Shown: piece after piece, positions 25,601 through 32,998 of the stretch
Layout of the letters: every line of letters starts with the position of its first letter
How positions within the stretch are numbered: the stretch's first letter is position 1
Assembly: GCA_045660545.1 (NCBI GenBank)
Contig: JAZREA010000005.1
Span: 11,719 to 75,718, forward strand
Source of the DNA: JAZREA01 sp045660545
Lineage (GTDB): Bacteria > Bacillota > Clostridia > Monoglobales > Firm-18
Direction of reading: 5' to 3'
Length of the DNA stretch: 64,000 bases
The notes under the pieces: model-generated
Seen by the model: only the letters and a program-made list of their open reading frames with translations
Told to the model about the DNA's origin: nothing
Databases searched by the model: none
Made by a program: the position numbers and the translations under genes

Positions 25601-26044
25601 GTTGGCAAAAAAACGAAAAGCGGACAGAGGATGGCGTTTGTTGAATTTGAGGACCTTGGCGGAAACATTGAGCTTATTTTATTCCCCAACGTATTTGTTA
25701 AGTTCGAGAAGCATATTTTTGAGAACAGCATTATACGATTAGAGGGTAAGGTAAGCGTCAGGGAGGATGAACCGCCTAAGATAGTGGTGGAGTCGGTTGC
25801 ACCGCTTAAAAAGACTGCAAGTGAGAAGATGTATATAAAAATTCCTGACGGTACGGAAGGTAAGATTGATGTTATAAAAGAGGTGCTGAGGATTTTTGGC
25901 GGGGACGTGCCTGTATATTTGTACATCGAGTCACAAAAGAAATATCTTGCTGCGGACAGTTCGCTTTGGGTAACACCGACTGATGAACTGACAAGGCAGA
26001 TTAAAAAAACTCTTGGCGACAGTTGTGAGGTTGTTATTAAATAA
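22628..26044 (+). CDS. dnaE: DNA polymerase III subunit alpha, DnaE type
   Basis: 1138 residues. N-terminal PHP domain (HLHTHTAYSLLDG, ITDHGVMYG), then the C-family polymerase core with GPGRGSAAGSLVSYCL and the catalytic Asp pair in PDIDMDFC, the PHAST-like RHASTHAAGVVI motif, helix-hairpin-helix and beta-binding regions, and a C-terminal OB fold near 970-1060. In Clostridia PolC is usually the main replicase and DnaE extends primers, so a second polymerase is expected elsewhere. ATG at 22628 after AGGAGG. Confidence 0.96.
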   Translation: MGGFVHLHTHTAYSLLDGACRIDKLIKQAKEHGQDALAITDHGVMYGVVDFYKEAKKNGIKPIIGCEMYVAPRSLFDKTYELDYKRYHLVLLAKNNVGYKNLVKLVSIAHIDGFYVKPRIDKTTLLRYSEGLICLSACVAGEIPQLILQDDIEGAKQAVKEYISIFGKENFYLELQNHGLQEEAKVNNHLINFAREFGVGLVATNDVHYIQKRDARYQDVLMCIQTGKKLSDSDRMKFETDEMYLKSTEEMTKIFETLPQAIENTKKIADMCNVELEFGNYHLPKFDLPFGTDHFEYLKEICLKGLSERYKNPGEHIKRLEYELGIINKMGFVDYFLIVWDFIDYAKKNGIYVGPGRGSAAGSLVSYCLNITSVDPIKYSLIFERFLNPYRITMPDIDMDFCIERRGEVIKYVKDKYGVNNVAQITTFGTLSARSVIRDVGRVMDVPYADTDAIAKMIPMGVGQTIDNALNTNPQLKKRYEQEDGIRQMIDAARELEGLPRHASTHAAGVVITEEEVSDYVPLALADDQPVTQYVMTDLEELGLLKMDFLGLRNLTVIRDAVENVKRCRGIQIDINNIDFERREVYALLSAGNTDGVFQLESAGMRNFMRELKPGCIEDVIAGISLYRPGPADSIPRYVKNKNNPKNITYKHPLLEPILKPTYGCIVYQEQVMQIVQDLAGYSLGRADILRKAMGKKKPEVLQREKHAFIYGDDEVAGAVKNGVPEDVAESVFNEMAEFGKYAFNKSHAAAYAVVAYQTAYLKAFYREEFMAALMSSVINNTPKLNEYIAELPHMGIKLLPVDINESFADFTPVNENIRFGMTAVKNVGRSFVENIVSNRGKGYTSLKDFCRKNSQSGMNKRALECLIKAGAFDSLGGNRPQYLAVFERVVDEESNISKSNLHGQISLLGEEIVVDELPKMDDFETNTKLKFEKEVVGMYISGHPLDEYRESIEQNSTVSVAQIIRSFDADGQGAVADGTSVRICGMVVSYVGKKTKSGQRMAFVEFEDLGGNIELILFPNVFVKFEKHIFENSIIRLEGKVSVREDEPPKIVVESVAPLKKTASEKMYIKIPDGTEGKIDVIKEVLRIFGGDVPVYLYIESQKKYLAADSSLWVTPTDELTRQIKKTLGDSCEVVIK

Positions 26045-26058
26045 ATGTAAAATAGGTG

Positions 26059-26087
26059 TTGCTTTTTAGAAAAAAGTGTTGTAAAAT
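26059..26087 (+). promoter_or_regulatory. Sigma-A promoter of the pfkA transcript
   Basis: -35 TTGCTT (26059-26064), 17-bp spacer, -10 TAAAAT (26082-26087), about 70 bp before the small gene at 26160. Confidence 0.75.
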
Positions 26088-26159
26088 AATGTATTGTAGG
26101 GGTAATTTGGCATTTGTATAAGCCATTTACTCATATCGCACAGACAATTGGAGGTTAAT

Positions 26160-26342
26160 ATGTGGACGATAGTTTACACGGCACAGGAGAAAAACGATAC
26201 TGACATTATTTGCGACGCTCTTAGAAAGAGCAACATATTGGTCAAGACAATCAGTGCCGAAGGAGAAAACAAATACAACGTGCTTGTTCCTTCTACGGAA
26301 GTGGCACAGGCGCATGACGTTATGATTGACGTTACATTTTAA
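26160..26342 (+). CDS. Small DUF2007-like protein upstream of pfkA
   Basis: 60 residues: MWTIVYTAQEKNDTDIICDALRKSN then a short beta segment and VLVPSTEVAQAHDVMID. The beta-alpha-beta pattern with VYTA at the start resembles DUF2007-type putative signal-transducing proteins. ATG at 26160 with GGAGG 5 bp upstream. It shares the pfkA promoter and is followed by pfkA after 12 bp. The function is unknown; the family match is from memory of its pattern and is moderate. Confidence 0.6.
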   Translation: MWTIVYTAQEKNDTDIICDALRKSNILVKTISAEGENKYNVLVPSTEVAQAHDVMIDVTF

Positions 26343-26354
26343 GGGGGATTGGAT

Positions 26355-27329
26355 ATGTCTAACATACATTGCATTGGAGTACTGACAAGCGGAGGGGACG
26401 CTCCCGGTATGAACGCTGCTATAAGAGCTGTTGTTCGTTCTGCAAAATACTATGGGATGCGCGTTATGGGTGTTAAGAACGGTTACGAAGGTCTTTTGCA
26501 TGGGGATATTTTCGAGATGGATGCTCGTTTTGTTTCTGACACGATGCACAGGGGAGGGACTATCCTTAGGACTGCAAGAAGTTCTGTGTTCAATACTCCC
26601 GAGGGTGTAAAGCGTGCTGTTGCAGAAGCGGGGTACTTCGGCATCGACGGTATGGTTGTTATCGGCGGAGACGGTTCGTTCCGTGGTGCGCGCGACCTTT
26701 GTCTTGCAGGACTACCTACAATCGGAATCCCGGGTACTATTGACAACGATATTCCCTATACTGAATATACGATAGGCTTTGACACTGCGATAAACACAGC
26801 AAAAGAGGCTGTCGATAAGATCAGGGATACGGCCAACAGCCACAGCCGTTGTAGCATTATAAAGGTTATGGGCAGAAATTCGGGTAACATCGCCCTTAAT
26901 GTAGGTATTGCCGCAGGTGCTGAGTCGATTTTGATCCCTGAAAAGGAAATAGACTTTGAAGCCGATATCTTAAAGCCTATTGAACAGGGCCGAGACAGAA
27001 ACAAAAAACACTTTATTATAATTGTTGCTGAGGGCGTAAAGACAGATACAGGCAAGCTCGAAAAACAGATTGAAAAGGAAACCGGTATCGAAACGAGAAC
27101 TACTATACTTGGATATCTCCAAAGAGGTGGCAGCCCCACAGTACTTGACCGTGTACGTGCCAGTGAGATGGGTTGTCGTGCGGTTCAGCTTTTGAAAGAG
27201 GGAACTGCAAACAGAATAATCGGTGTTAGAAACAACGAATTGTTCGATATGGACATACTCGAGGGACTGGACCTTCCCAACAAGCCTCGTGAAGACTTGA
27301 TTGAGCTTTATCAGATTTTGTCAATTTAA
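26355..27329 (+). CDS. pfkA: ATP-dependent 6-phosphofructokinase
   Basis: 324 residues, the usual bacterial length. Phosphorylates fructose 6-phosphate in glycolysis. Clear motifs are GVLTSGGDAPGMNAAIR, GGDGSFRGA (Gly-Asp-Gly-Ser favours ATP over pyrophosphate), GIPGTIDNDI with the catalytic Asp, and GYLQRGGSPT. The Arg/Lys effector residues of allosteric PfkA appear present. ATG at 26355 with AGGGGG 7 bp upstream; the TTG at 26349 is too close to the site. Confidence 0.95.
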   Translation: MSNIHCIGVLTSGGDAPGMNAAIRAVVRSAKYYGMRVMGVKNGYEGLLHGDIFEMDARFVSDTMHRGGTILRTARSSVFNTPEGVKRAVAEAGYFGIDGMVVIGGDGSFRGARDLCLAGLPTIGIPGTIDNDIPYTEYTIGFDTAINTAKEAVDKIRDTANSHSRCSIIKVMGRNSGNIALNVGIAAGAESILIPEKEIDFEADILKPIEQGRDRNKKHFIIIVAEGVKTDTGKLEKQIEKETGIETRTTILGYLQRGGSPTVLDRVRASEMGCRAVQLLKEGTANRIIGVRNNELFDMDILEGLDLPNKPREDLIELYQILSI

Positions 27330-27349
27330 TATAAGTTAGGGGTAATTTT

Positions 27350-27886
27350 TTGAATATTCCAAATTTATTATCTTTGTTCAGAATAATATTGGTTCCGGTT
27401 TTTGCCTACGAATTTTTGGCGAACGACAACTTTGTGCTGGCGGGTATATTCCTGCTGGTGTCCGGAATAACTGACTGTCTGGACGGATTTATTGCAAGAA
27501 AATTTAATATGATAACAGACCTTGGGAAACTGCTTGACCCTCTTGCAGACAAGCTGACACAAATTACAGCTGTTTTGTGCCTGGCGCTTAAAGGCTTTGA
27601 CATGATGTGGTTTTTGTTTGGTGTGTTTTTGGTTAAGGATATCGCTTTGATTGTCGGAGGGATTACCATATATAAAAAGAAAGACTTGGTTGTTTCTTCT
27701 AACTGGTACGGCAAAATCGCGACGATAATATTTTATGTGGCTGTTATCTTTATGTCGTTATTTTACGATTCGATTGGAGAATCGATTAAAAACGGTATTG
27801 CAGGCTTTATGATTTTGGCGTTTATTGTAGCTTTTGTGGCTTATGTTTTATATTATTTTTCAATTAGGTCAAAAAAAATTGAATAA
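27350..27886 (+). CDS. pgsA: CDP-diacylglycerol--glycerol-3-phosphate 3-phosphatidyltransferase
   Basis: 178 residues with about five membrane segments. The CDP-alcohol phosphotransferase motif DG-x2-AR-x8-G-x3-D-x3-D is complete (DGFIARKF then DLGKLLDPLAD). The N-terminus IPNLLSLFRIILVPVF is typical of PgsA, which makes phosphatidylglycerol phosphate. TTG start at 27350 after AGGGG. It is 20 bp after pfkA and probably co-transcribed. The product feeds the LtaS-like enzyme encoded at 1228. Confidence 0.92.
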   Translation: MNIPNLLSLFRIILVPVFAYEFLANDNFVLAGIFLLVSGITDCLDGFIARKFNMITDLGKLLDPLADKLTQITAVLCLALKGFDMMWFLFGVFLVKDIALIVGGITIYKKKDLVVSSNWYGKIATIIFYVAVIFMSLFYDSIGESIKNGIAGFMILAFIVAFVAYVLYYFSIRSKKIE

Positions 27887-27891
27887 AGTAC

Positions 27892-27920
27892 TTGCAAAAT
27901 GCTTTTTTATTTGTTATAAT
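27892..27920 (+). promoter_or_regulatory. Sigma-A promoter of rpmB
   Basis: -35 TTGCAA (27892-27897), 17-bp spacer, perfect -10 TATAAT (27915-27920), starting 5 bp after the pgsA stop. Confidence 0.78.
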
Positions 27921-27987
27921 ATGATATGTTGTATAAAATTTGTTAATTTGAAATCCTTTTTTGTGATTATATAAGGAGGTGCGTAGC

Positions 27988-28221
27988 GTGGCTAAGTGTG
28001 AAATTTGCGGTAAGGGTGTTGCCTTTGGTATTAAGGTCAGCCACTCTCACAGAAGAAGCAACAGAATGTGGAAGCCAAACATCAAAAGAGTTAGAGCGAT
28101 TGTTGAAGGCGAACATAAGAAAGTATATGTTTGCACTCGTTGTTTGCGTTCGGGAAAGGTAGAACGTAATTACGGTAGTACTGCTCCTGTAGCAGCTGAG
28201 GCAATTGAAGCAGCTGAATAA
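27988..28221 (+). CDS. rpmB: 50S ribosomal protein L28
   Basis: 77 residues. MAKCEICGKGVAFG with a CxxC, VSHSHRRSNRMWKPNIKRVRA and VCTRCLRSGKVER define a zinc-ribbon (C+) L28. The C-terminus carries an extra Ala-rich tail of about 15 residues. GTG start at 27988, with AAGGAGGT upstream; the GTG at 27979 lies too close to that site. Own promoter and terminator, monocistronic. Confidence 0.95.
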   Translation: MAKCEICGKGVAFGIKVSHSHRRSNRMWKPNIKRVRAIVEGEHKKVYVCTRCLRSGKVERNYGSTAPVAAEAIEAAE

Positions 28222-28245
28222 TAATGATGTATTTATGACACATAT

Positions 28246-28279
28246 AACCGCCGAACTGTTTCGGCGGTTTTTGCTTTTT
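28246..28279 (+). terminator. Rho-independent terminator after rpmB
   Basis: AACCGCCGAA (28246-28255) pairs perfectly with TTCGGCGGTT (28260-28269) around CTGT, followed by a T-rich tail. Confidence 0.85.
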
Positions 28280-28284
28280 GTGTG

Positions 28285-28310
28285 ACATTTTTTTGAAACC
28301 TTCATATTAT
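28285..28310 (+). promoter_or_regulatory. Possible mother-cell sigma (SigK/SigE-like) promoter
   Basis: AC (28285-28286), 16-bp spacer, CATATTAT (28303-28310) fits AC-N16-CATANNNT of SigK-type promoters. It lies about 47 bp before the Cys-rich gene, and no sigma-A promoter is visible there. Short motifs like this arise by chance, so support is weak. Confidence 0.3.
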
Positions 28311-28357
28311 GTATTGAACGAAACAACTCAAATACTTATATGGGAGGTTAACGGTTT

Positions 28358-29173
28358 ATGAACGAGATTTCAAGACCAAACTGCGACTTTAAAGACGGCG
28401 TTTGCATACACACAGACCAAGTGTACGATTCTTGCAAAGAAAAGGACTGTCTTGAAGACTTGCAGGTTATTCTTACTGCTGAGGGCCAATGTATTGTTGA
28501 CCAGGCTATTAACGTAAAGGTGAGAAGTGCAGAAGTTATCTGGGTGTTTACGGACTTAGAACCCGTTCCATTTAACAAAGGCTTTTACACTGTTGATATA
28601 AAATATTTCTTTAAGGTTGTACTTGATGTATTCCGTGGCGTTGGACACCCGACACAAGTAGAAGGACTTGCGACATACGACAAAAAGGTTATTCTATTTG
28701 GATCTGAGGGAAGCTCTAAGATGTATTCTTCATCTTACAACCCCGGCAACCAGATGCCTGTAATCTGGAAGAAGAACAATCTTCCCAAGGCGATTGTTGA
28801 GGTTGTAGACCCGATTGCTCTTTCTGCAAGGATTGTTGACTCTAACGAAAAGTGCTGCTGTTGCTGTTGTGATGTTTCAAGCATTCCTGACTCGATTTGC
28901 AGCTGCTTTAACCAGGAACTTGTTGTGCCTTCTGACAACAGGAAGGTTTTGGTTACCTTGGGTATATTCACAATCATCAAGATTGAGCGTAACGTACAGC
29001 TTTTGATTCCTGCGATTGACTTTTGCGTTCCGACAAAGGAGTGCACAGCTGCTACTGAGCAAAACCCATGCGAGCTTTTTAACTCACTCAGGTTCCCTAT
29101 GGATGAATTTTTCCCGCCACAAAGGGATGAATTCTCCGGAGACTGTGGCTGCGGCGGCACAAACGGTAAATAG
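28358..29173 (+). CDS. Conserved cysteine-rich protein of unknown function
   Basis: 271 residues, no signal peptide or membrane segment. Features are a short N-terminal Cys motif (CDFKDGVCIHTDQVYDSC, then EKDCLED), a beta-rich central region (VIWVFTDLEPVPFNKGFYTVDIKYFFKV, then KKVILFGSEG), a run of six Cys at about residues 166-171 and a C-terminal DCGCGG. Proteins of this shape recur in Clostridia as uncharacterised conserved proteins. The Cys runs and the possible mother-cell promoter fit a spore-coat or exosporium role, but that is inference. GGGAGG lies about 11 bp before the ATG; a bidirectional terminator follows. Confidence 0.7.
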   Translation: MNEISRPNCDFKDGVCIHTDQVYDSCKEKDCLEDLQVILTAEGQCIVDQAINVKVRSAEVIWVFTDLEPVPFNKGFYTVDIKYFFKVVLDVFRGVGHPTQVEGLATYDKKVILFGSEGSSKMYSSSYNPGNQMPVIWKKNNLPKAIVEVVDPIALSARIVDSNEKCCCCCCDVSSIPDSICSCFNQELVVPSDNRKVLVTLGIFTIIKIERNVQLLIPAIDFCVPTKECTAATEQNPCELFNSLRFPMDEFFPPQRDEFSGDCGCGGTNGK

Positions 29174-29180
29174 AATAATA

Positions 29181-29218
29181 AAAAGCGACAAGCAACCCAA
29201 ACGGTTGTTGTCGCTTTT
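29181..29218. terminator. Bidirectional terminator between convergent genes
   Basis: AAAAGCGACAA (29181-29191) pairs with TTGTCGCTTTT (29208-29218), with further pairing of CAACC and GGTTG inside. A-rich and T-rich flanks let it serve both the Cys-rich gene (+) and the AraC-type gene (-). Confidence 0.82.
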
Positions 29219-29219
29219 A

Positions 29220-30062
29220 CTATTTTGAGAGGTTTTTGTACTTTGATGGAGACATACCTTCTTCGCGTCGGAACACTACGCTGAAATAGTTTTGGTTGCA
29301 AAAAGACAGCTTCTCGGCAATAGCCGAGATGGGAACGCCCTTTTTTATCATCTGCTTCGCTTCGGAAAGCTTTAATTTTAAAAAGTATTTATGTATTCCA
29401 AGCCCTGTGTATTTGCGGAAAACCTTTTTAAGATAGGCGGGGCTGACGTTACAAAGCGAGGCTGTTTCTTCTATTGAAATAGAGGTGTATTTGTGGTCGT
29501 TTAAAACATCAATAGCCTTTTTATAAATTTCGGTCTCTAAATTTGAAACGGAAGTTGTTTTTGCCAAAGGCTCGTTTTCGAGTGAAATGATAAATAATTC
29601 AACAAGGGTTTTAAACTTTTGTCCTAAGGCGAGGTCTTTTTCCATTATTTGGAGAAGGTTGACGATATTTTGACTATTATGGTCAATAGGGGCGGGGAAA
29701 AACTCTGTGATTTTTCTTGCCTCTTCGATCTGGTTATCCGAGAGCTCTATTATGCGTTTTTCGAACTTTCTTATAAATTCGCCGGTAGCCATAAAGGTTA
29801 TAACCAAAACCGTGGCCGGCTCGTCCCCGACAGAGCTAAGACTATGGAATTCGAGCGGCTTATGGAATATGACGCTGCCGCTTTGCAGCCTTATTACGTC
29901 GTTGTCGGCTGAGACTATGACGTTTCCCTCTGTTACATAGACCATTTCCCAAAAATTATGTATCTCTCCCGAGAACCGGTAATCCTTGTAAATACGCCTT
30001 GTAAAGGCGGAGTAAAACTCTGTTATGTTAAAAATTGAGTTTAGCTTATATGGCTTAAACAT
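29220..30062 (-). CDS. AraC-family transcriptional regulator
   Basis: 280 residues. An N-terminal cupin-like sensor (HNFWEMVYVTEGNVIV, then LQSGSVIFHKPLEFHSL) is followed by a helical linker and two C-terminal helix-turn-helix motifs (SIEETASLCNVSPAYLKKVFRKYTG and PISAIAEKLSFCNQNYFSVVFRREEGMSPSKY). It is divergent from the amino-sugar operon that starts at 30221 and probably controls it in response to a sugar or amino sugar. Start ATG at 30062 with GGAGG upstream on the minus strand. Confidence 0.92.
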   Translation of the reverse strand: MFKPYKLNSIFNITEFYSAFTRRIYKDYRFSGEIHNFWEMVYVTEGNVIVSADNDVIRLQSGSVIFHKPLEFHSLSSVGDEPATVLVITFMATGEFIRKFEKRIIELSDNQIEEARKITEFFPAPIDHNSQNIVNLLQIMEKDLALGQKFKTLVELFIISLENEPLAKTTSVSNLETEIYKKAIDVLNDHKYTSISIEETASLCNVSPAYLKKVFRKYTGLGIHKYFLKLKLSEAKQMIKKGVPISAIAEKLSFCNQNYFSVVFRREEGMSPSKYKNLSK

Positions 30063-30148
30063 ATCTGTTGCCTCCGGTATCCAAAAACTAATATTTTGTA
30101 GCCAAAATTGTATAGAAATTATTAAAATAAGGGTGTATTATTAGCGTG

Positions 30149-30166
30149 TATGCTTATTTTAGCATA
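30149..30166. promoter_or_regulatory. Palindrome in the AraC / amino-sugar operon divergent region
   Basis: TATGCT-TATTTT-AGCATA is a perfect 6-bp inverted repeat midway between the divergent genes at 30062 and 30221. It is a candidate operator; AraC proteins more often bind direct repeats, so another regulator is possible. No clear sigma-A promoter was found for the plus-strand operon. Confidence 0.35.
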
Positions 30167-30220
30167 ATAAATTTGTTTTGTAAATAACTATATTTAAATA
30201 TATTAAATTGGAGTGTGACT

Positions 30221-31066
30221 ATGAAGACAGGAGTTTTGGTTATGGCGGCCGGTATGGGCTCGCGTTTTGGTGGAATGAAGCAGATTGAGCCTGTTGGAGC
30301 TAACGGCAGAATAATACTTGACTACTCGATACACGACGCAGTTAAGGCCGGTTTTGACACTGCTGTAATAGTAATCAGAAAAGATACTGAGAAAGACTTC
30401 CGTAACGCAGCGGGCAAGGCTATTGAAAAGATGATTGACGTAAAATACGTTTACCAGGAGCTCGAAAACTTACCTGACGGATACTCTGTTCCGGACGGCA
30501 GAACAAAGCCCTGGGGAACAGGACACGCGGTTTTAAGTGCTAAGGACGCTATCGACTTTCCGTTCATAATTATAAACGCTGACGACTACTACGGACAGTC
30601 TGTGTACAAAACCATGCACGACTACATAACAAACGACGGCGGAATGTGTATGGCAGGATACCGTCTTGGCAACACACTTTCTGAAAACGGTACGGTTGCA
30701 AGGGGTGTGTGCGAAGTAGAGGGCGGATACTTAAAAACCGTAGTTGAACACACGGCCATTTCGGCTTCTTCCGGAATATCGCTTGACAGCATCGTGTCGA
30801 TGAATATGTGGGGACTTACTCCTGATATATTCGGCGTTTTGGACAGCGAATTTAAAGCATTTTTGGCTACTGACGGCGACCCGCTTAAAAAGGAATTCTT
30901 TATTCCTTCTGTTATAGACGGTTTGATTCACAACAATGGCGAAAAAGTAAAAGTTCTGACAACTGATGAAAAATGGTACGGTATGACGTACAGAGAGGAC
31001 CTTGATTCTGTCAGAAAGGCTATTGCCGACCTTACAGAAAAAGGATTATATGAAAAGGATTTTTAA
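30221..31066 (+). CDS. Sugar-phosphate nucleotidyltransferase (GalU/GlmU-like fold)
   Basis: 281 residues. The N-terminal VLVMAAGMGSRFGGMKQIEPVG is the nucleotide-binding signature of NTP_transferase enzymes, and INADDYYG is the metal/UDP-sugar Asp pair. There is no hexapeptide-repeat acetyltransferase tail, so it is not GlmU. With the adjacent HexNAc-kinase-like gene it probably makes UDP-HexNAc from HexNAc 1-phosphate, as in the Bifidobacterium NahK pathway; that assignment is inferred from context. ATG at 30221 with GGAG 7 bp upstream. First gene of a three-gene operon. Confidence 0.82.
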   Translation: MKTGVLVMAAGMGSRFGGMKQIEPVGANGRIILDYSIHDAVKAGFDTAVIVIRKDTEKDFRNAAGKAIEKMIDVKYVYQELENLPDGYSVPDGRTKPWGTGHAVLSAKDAIDFPFIIINADDYYGQSVYKTMHDYITNDGGMCMAGYRLGNTLSENGTVARGVCEVEGGYLKTVVEHTAISASSGISLDSIVSMNMWGLTPDIFGVLDSEFKAFLATDGDPLKKEFFIPSVIDGLIHNNGEKVKVLTTDEKWYGMTYREDLDSVRKAIADLTEKGLYEKDF

Positions 31067-31067
31067 T

Positions 31068-32141
31068 ATGAGAAGTAATTATAATATCGAAGAGGTTATT
31101 AAACAATTTAATATTTCCTTTAATTACGGAAAGTACGGAAACGGACACATAAACGATACATTTTTAATTGAGCCCAAGAAGTACGTTCTTCAAAGAATTA
31201 ACAACGATATTTTTAAAAACGTTGAGGAACTGATGAAAAATATCGTATCTGTAACGGACTTTTTGCGCGAAAAGATTATTGCAAACGGCGGAGACCCCGA
31301 CCGTGAAACAATGACAGTTCTAAAAACTGTTGACGGCAAAAACTATTGCGGTGACAACAACGGGAATTATTTTAGACTTTATAAGTTTATAGACGATACA
31401 AAGACTATTGACTCTAACCCGACACCGGAAGAATTTTACAGTGCTGCACGTGCCTTTGGTAAGTTCCAAAGGATGCTTGGCGACTTCCCGGCGGAGAATA
31501 TTTTTGAAGTTATTCCTGATTTCCACAACACGCCCGACAGGTTTGAAAAGCTTTTGGAAGCTATTAAAAACGACGTTGCTGGCCGTGCGAGCTCGGTTCA
31601 GGAGGAAATAGATTTTGCGCTTTCCTGCAAGGACTGGATATCTACTGTTTATGACGGAATTGTTGACAAGAGCATTCCTCTTAGAGTTACACATAATGAC
31701 ACTAAAATCAACAACGTTTTGTTTGACAACAAGACTTCTGAGGCGATTTGTGTAATCGACCTTGATACAGTTATGCCGGGTTCTATGCTTTATGACTTTG
31801 GTGATGCGCTCAGAATTGGCGCTGCAACTGCTGACGAGGACGAAACTGACCTTTCTAAGGTAGAATTTGATCTTAACCTTTTCGAAAGCTTTGCAAAAGG
31901 CTTCTACGAAGAGGTAAAAGATATTATTACACAGCGTGAAAAGGAGCTTTTGGTCCTTTCTGCAAAGCTTTTGACTTATGAGTGTGGTATTCGTTTCTTG
32001 ACAGACTACTTAAACGGCGACACATATTTTAAAATACACAGAGAACACCATAACTTAGACAGAACACGTACACAGTTTAAGCTCGTTCGTGATATAGAGA
32101 AAAAGACTAAGGAAATGGAAGATATTATAAATTCACTTTAA
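31068..32141 (+). CDS. Aminoglycoside-phosphotransferase-fold kinase, NahK-like
   Basis: 357 residues with a choline/aminoglycoside kinase fold. YGNGHINDTFLI corresponds to the nucleotide loop, VTHNDTKINNVLF is the catalytic loop (HxDxxxxN form, here with HND) and VIDLDTVMPG is the metal-binding DxD. Gene order and sequence pattern match N-acetylhexosamine 1-kinases that phosphorylate GlcNAc/GalNAc at C1. ATG at 31068 with AAGGA 8 bp upstream, directly after the nucleotidyltransferase stop; an in-frame ATG at 31050 is an alternative. Confidence 0.75.
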   Translation: MRSNYNIEEVIKQFNISFNYGKYGNGHINDTFLIEPKKYVLQRINNDIFKNVEELMKNIVSVTDFLREKIIANGGDPDRETMTVLKTVDGKNYCGDNNGNYFRLYKFIDDTKTIDSNPTPEEFYSAARAFGKFQRMLGDFPAENIFEVIPDFHNTPDRFEKLLEAIKNDVAGRASSVQEEIDFALSCKDWISTVYDGIVDKSIPLRVTHNDTKINNVLFDNKTSEAICVIDLDTVMPGSMLYDFGDALRIGAATADEDETDLSKVEFDLNLFESFAKGFYEEVKDIITQREKELLVLSAKLLTYECGIRFLTDYLNGDTYFKIHREHHNLDRTRTQFKLVRDIEKKTKEMEDIINSL

Positions 32142-32157
32142 TCCCGGGAGGAACAAC

Positions 32158-32883
32158 ATGAGAATTATTGTATGTGAAAACTATGAAGAGGTATCAAAGC
32201 AGGCTGCGAAGATTGTTGCCGCACAGATGACTCTAAAGCCTGACAGTATTTTAGGTCTTGCAACCGGTTCTACGCCGATTGGGCTTTACAACATACTTGC
32301 ACAGATGAACAAGGACGGGGAAATAGACTTTTCGAAAATTACTACATTTAATCTTGATGAATATTATCCGATTAAACGTACAAACTCGCAAAGTTATTAC
32401 TACTTTATGAACGAAAATCTGTTTTCAAAGGTTAACATTGACCTTGCAAACACTCATATTCCTAACGGCGAAACAGAGGACCCGGCGCTTGAATGCGAAG
32501 CTTACGAAAAGAGCATCGACGAAAGTGCGGGAGTGGATTTGCAGATACTCGGAATAGGTCAAAACGGTCACATCGGATTTAACGAGCCTGATGAAAACCT
32601 TTGCACTGTTACACATATGACAGGGCTTACACAAAACACGATTGATGCAAACGCAAGGTTCTTTGAAAAAAGAGAGGATGTTCCGACAAAGGCTTTGACT
32701 ATGGGTATCCATACGATTTTAAAGTCTAAAAAGATTTTGCTTTTGGCAAGTGGAGAGGCAAAGAGAGAGGCTGTAAGCAAACTTTTGAACGAGGATATCA
32801 CTACAAAGAATCCTGCGACTATGCTTAAAGTTCACAGCGACGTAGTGTTAATCTGCGACAAGGCTGCTTATCCTGCTGAGTAA
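32158..32883 (+). CDS. nagB: Glucosamine-6-phosphate deaminase
   Basis: 241 residues. Converts glucosamine 6-phosphate to fructose 6-phosphate and ammonia. Motifs are GLATGSTPIGLY, FNLDEYYPI (catalytic Asp region) and GIGQNGHIGFNEPD (catalytic His/Asp/Glu). Shorter than E. coli NagB and matching the Firmicute type that lacks the allosteric tail. It closes the operon with the kinase and nucleotidyltransferase, giving a catabolic branch beside the activation branch. nagA is not in the window. GGGAGG upstream; terminator downstream. Confidence 0.95.
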   Translation: MRIIVCENYEEVSKQAAKIVAAQMTLKPDSILGLATGSTPIGLYNILAQMNKDGEIDFSKITTFNLDEYYPIKRTNSQSYYYFMNENLFSKVNIDLANTHIPNGETEDPALECEAYEKSIDESAGVDLQILGIGQNGHIGFNEPDENLCTVTHMTGLTQNTIDANARFFEKREDVPTKALTMGIHTILKSKKILLLASGEAKREAVSKLLNEDITTKNPATMLKVHSDVVLICDKAAYPAE

Positions 32884-32899
32884 TTTGATTATTAAAATT

Positions 32900-32935
32900 A
32901 AAAGCGTGTACCATATTACGGTACACGCTTTTTTT
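32900..32935 (+). terminator. Rho-independent terminator after nagB
   Basis: AAGCGTGTACC pairs with GGTACACGCTT around a short AT loop and is followed by a run of T. It also works in reverse for the convergent glycosyltransferase gene, with an A-rich flank on the left. Confidence 0.85.
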
Positions 32936-32998
32936 ACGCCTTTGTGCTGTGAGGTTAATACACTTTACAGCTGTAAAACGCAGTAGAAACAAGCATTT

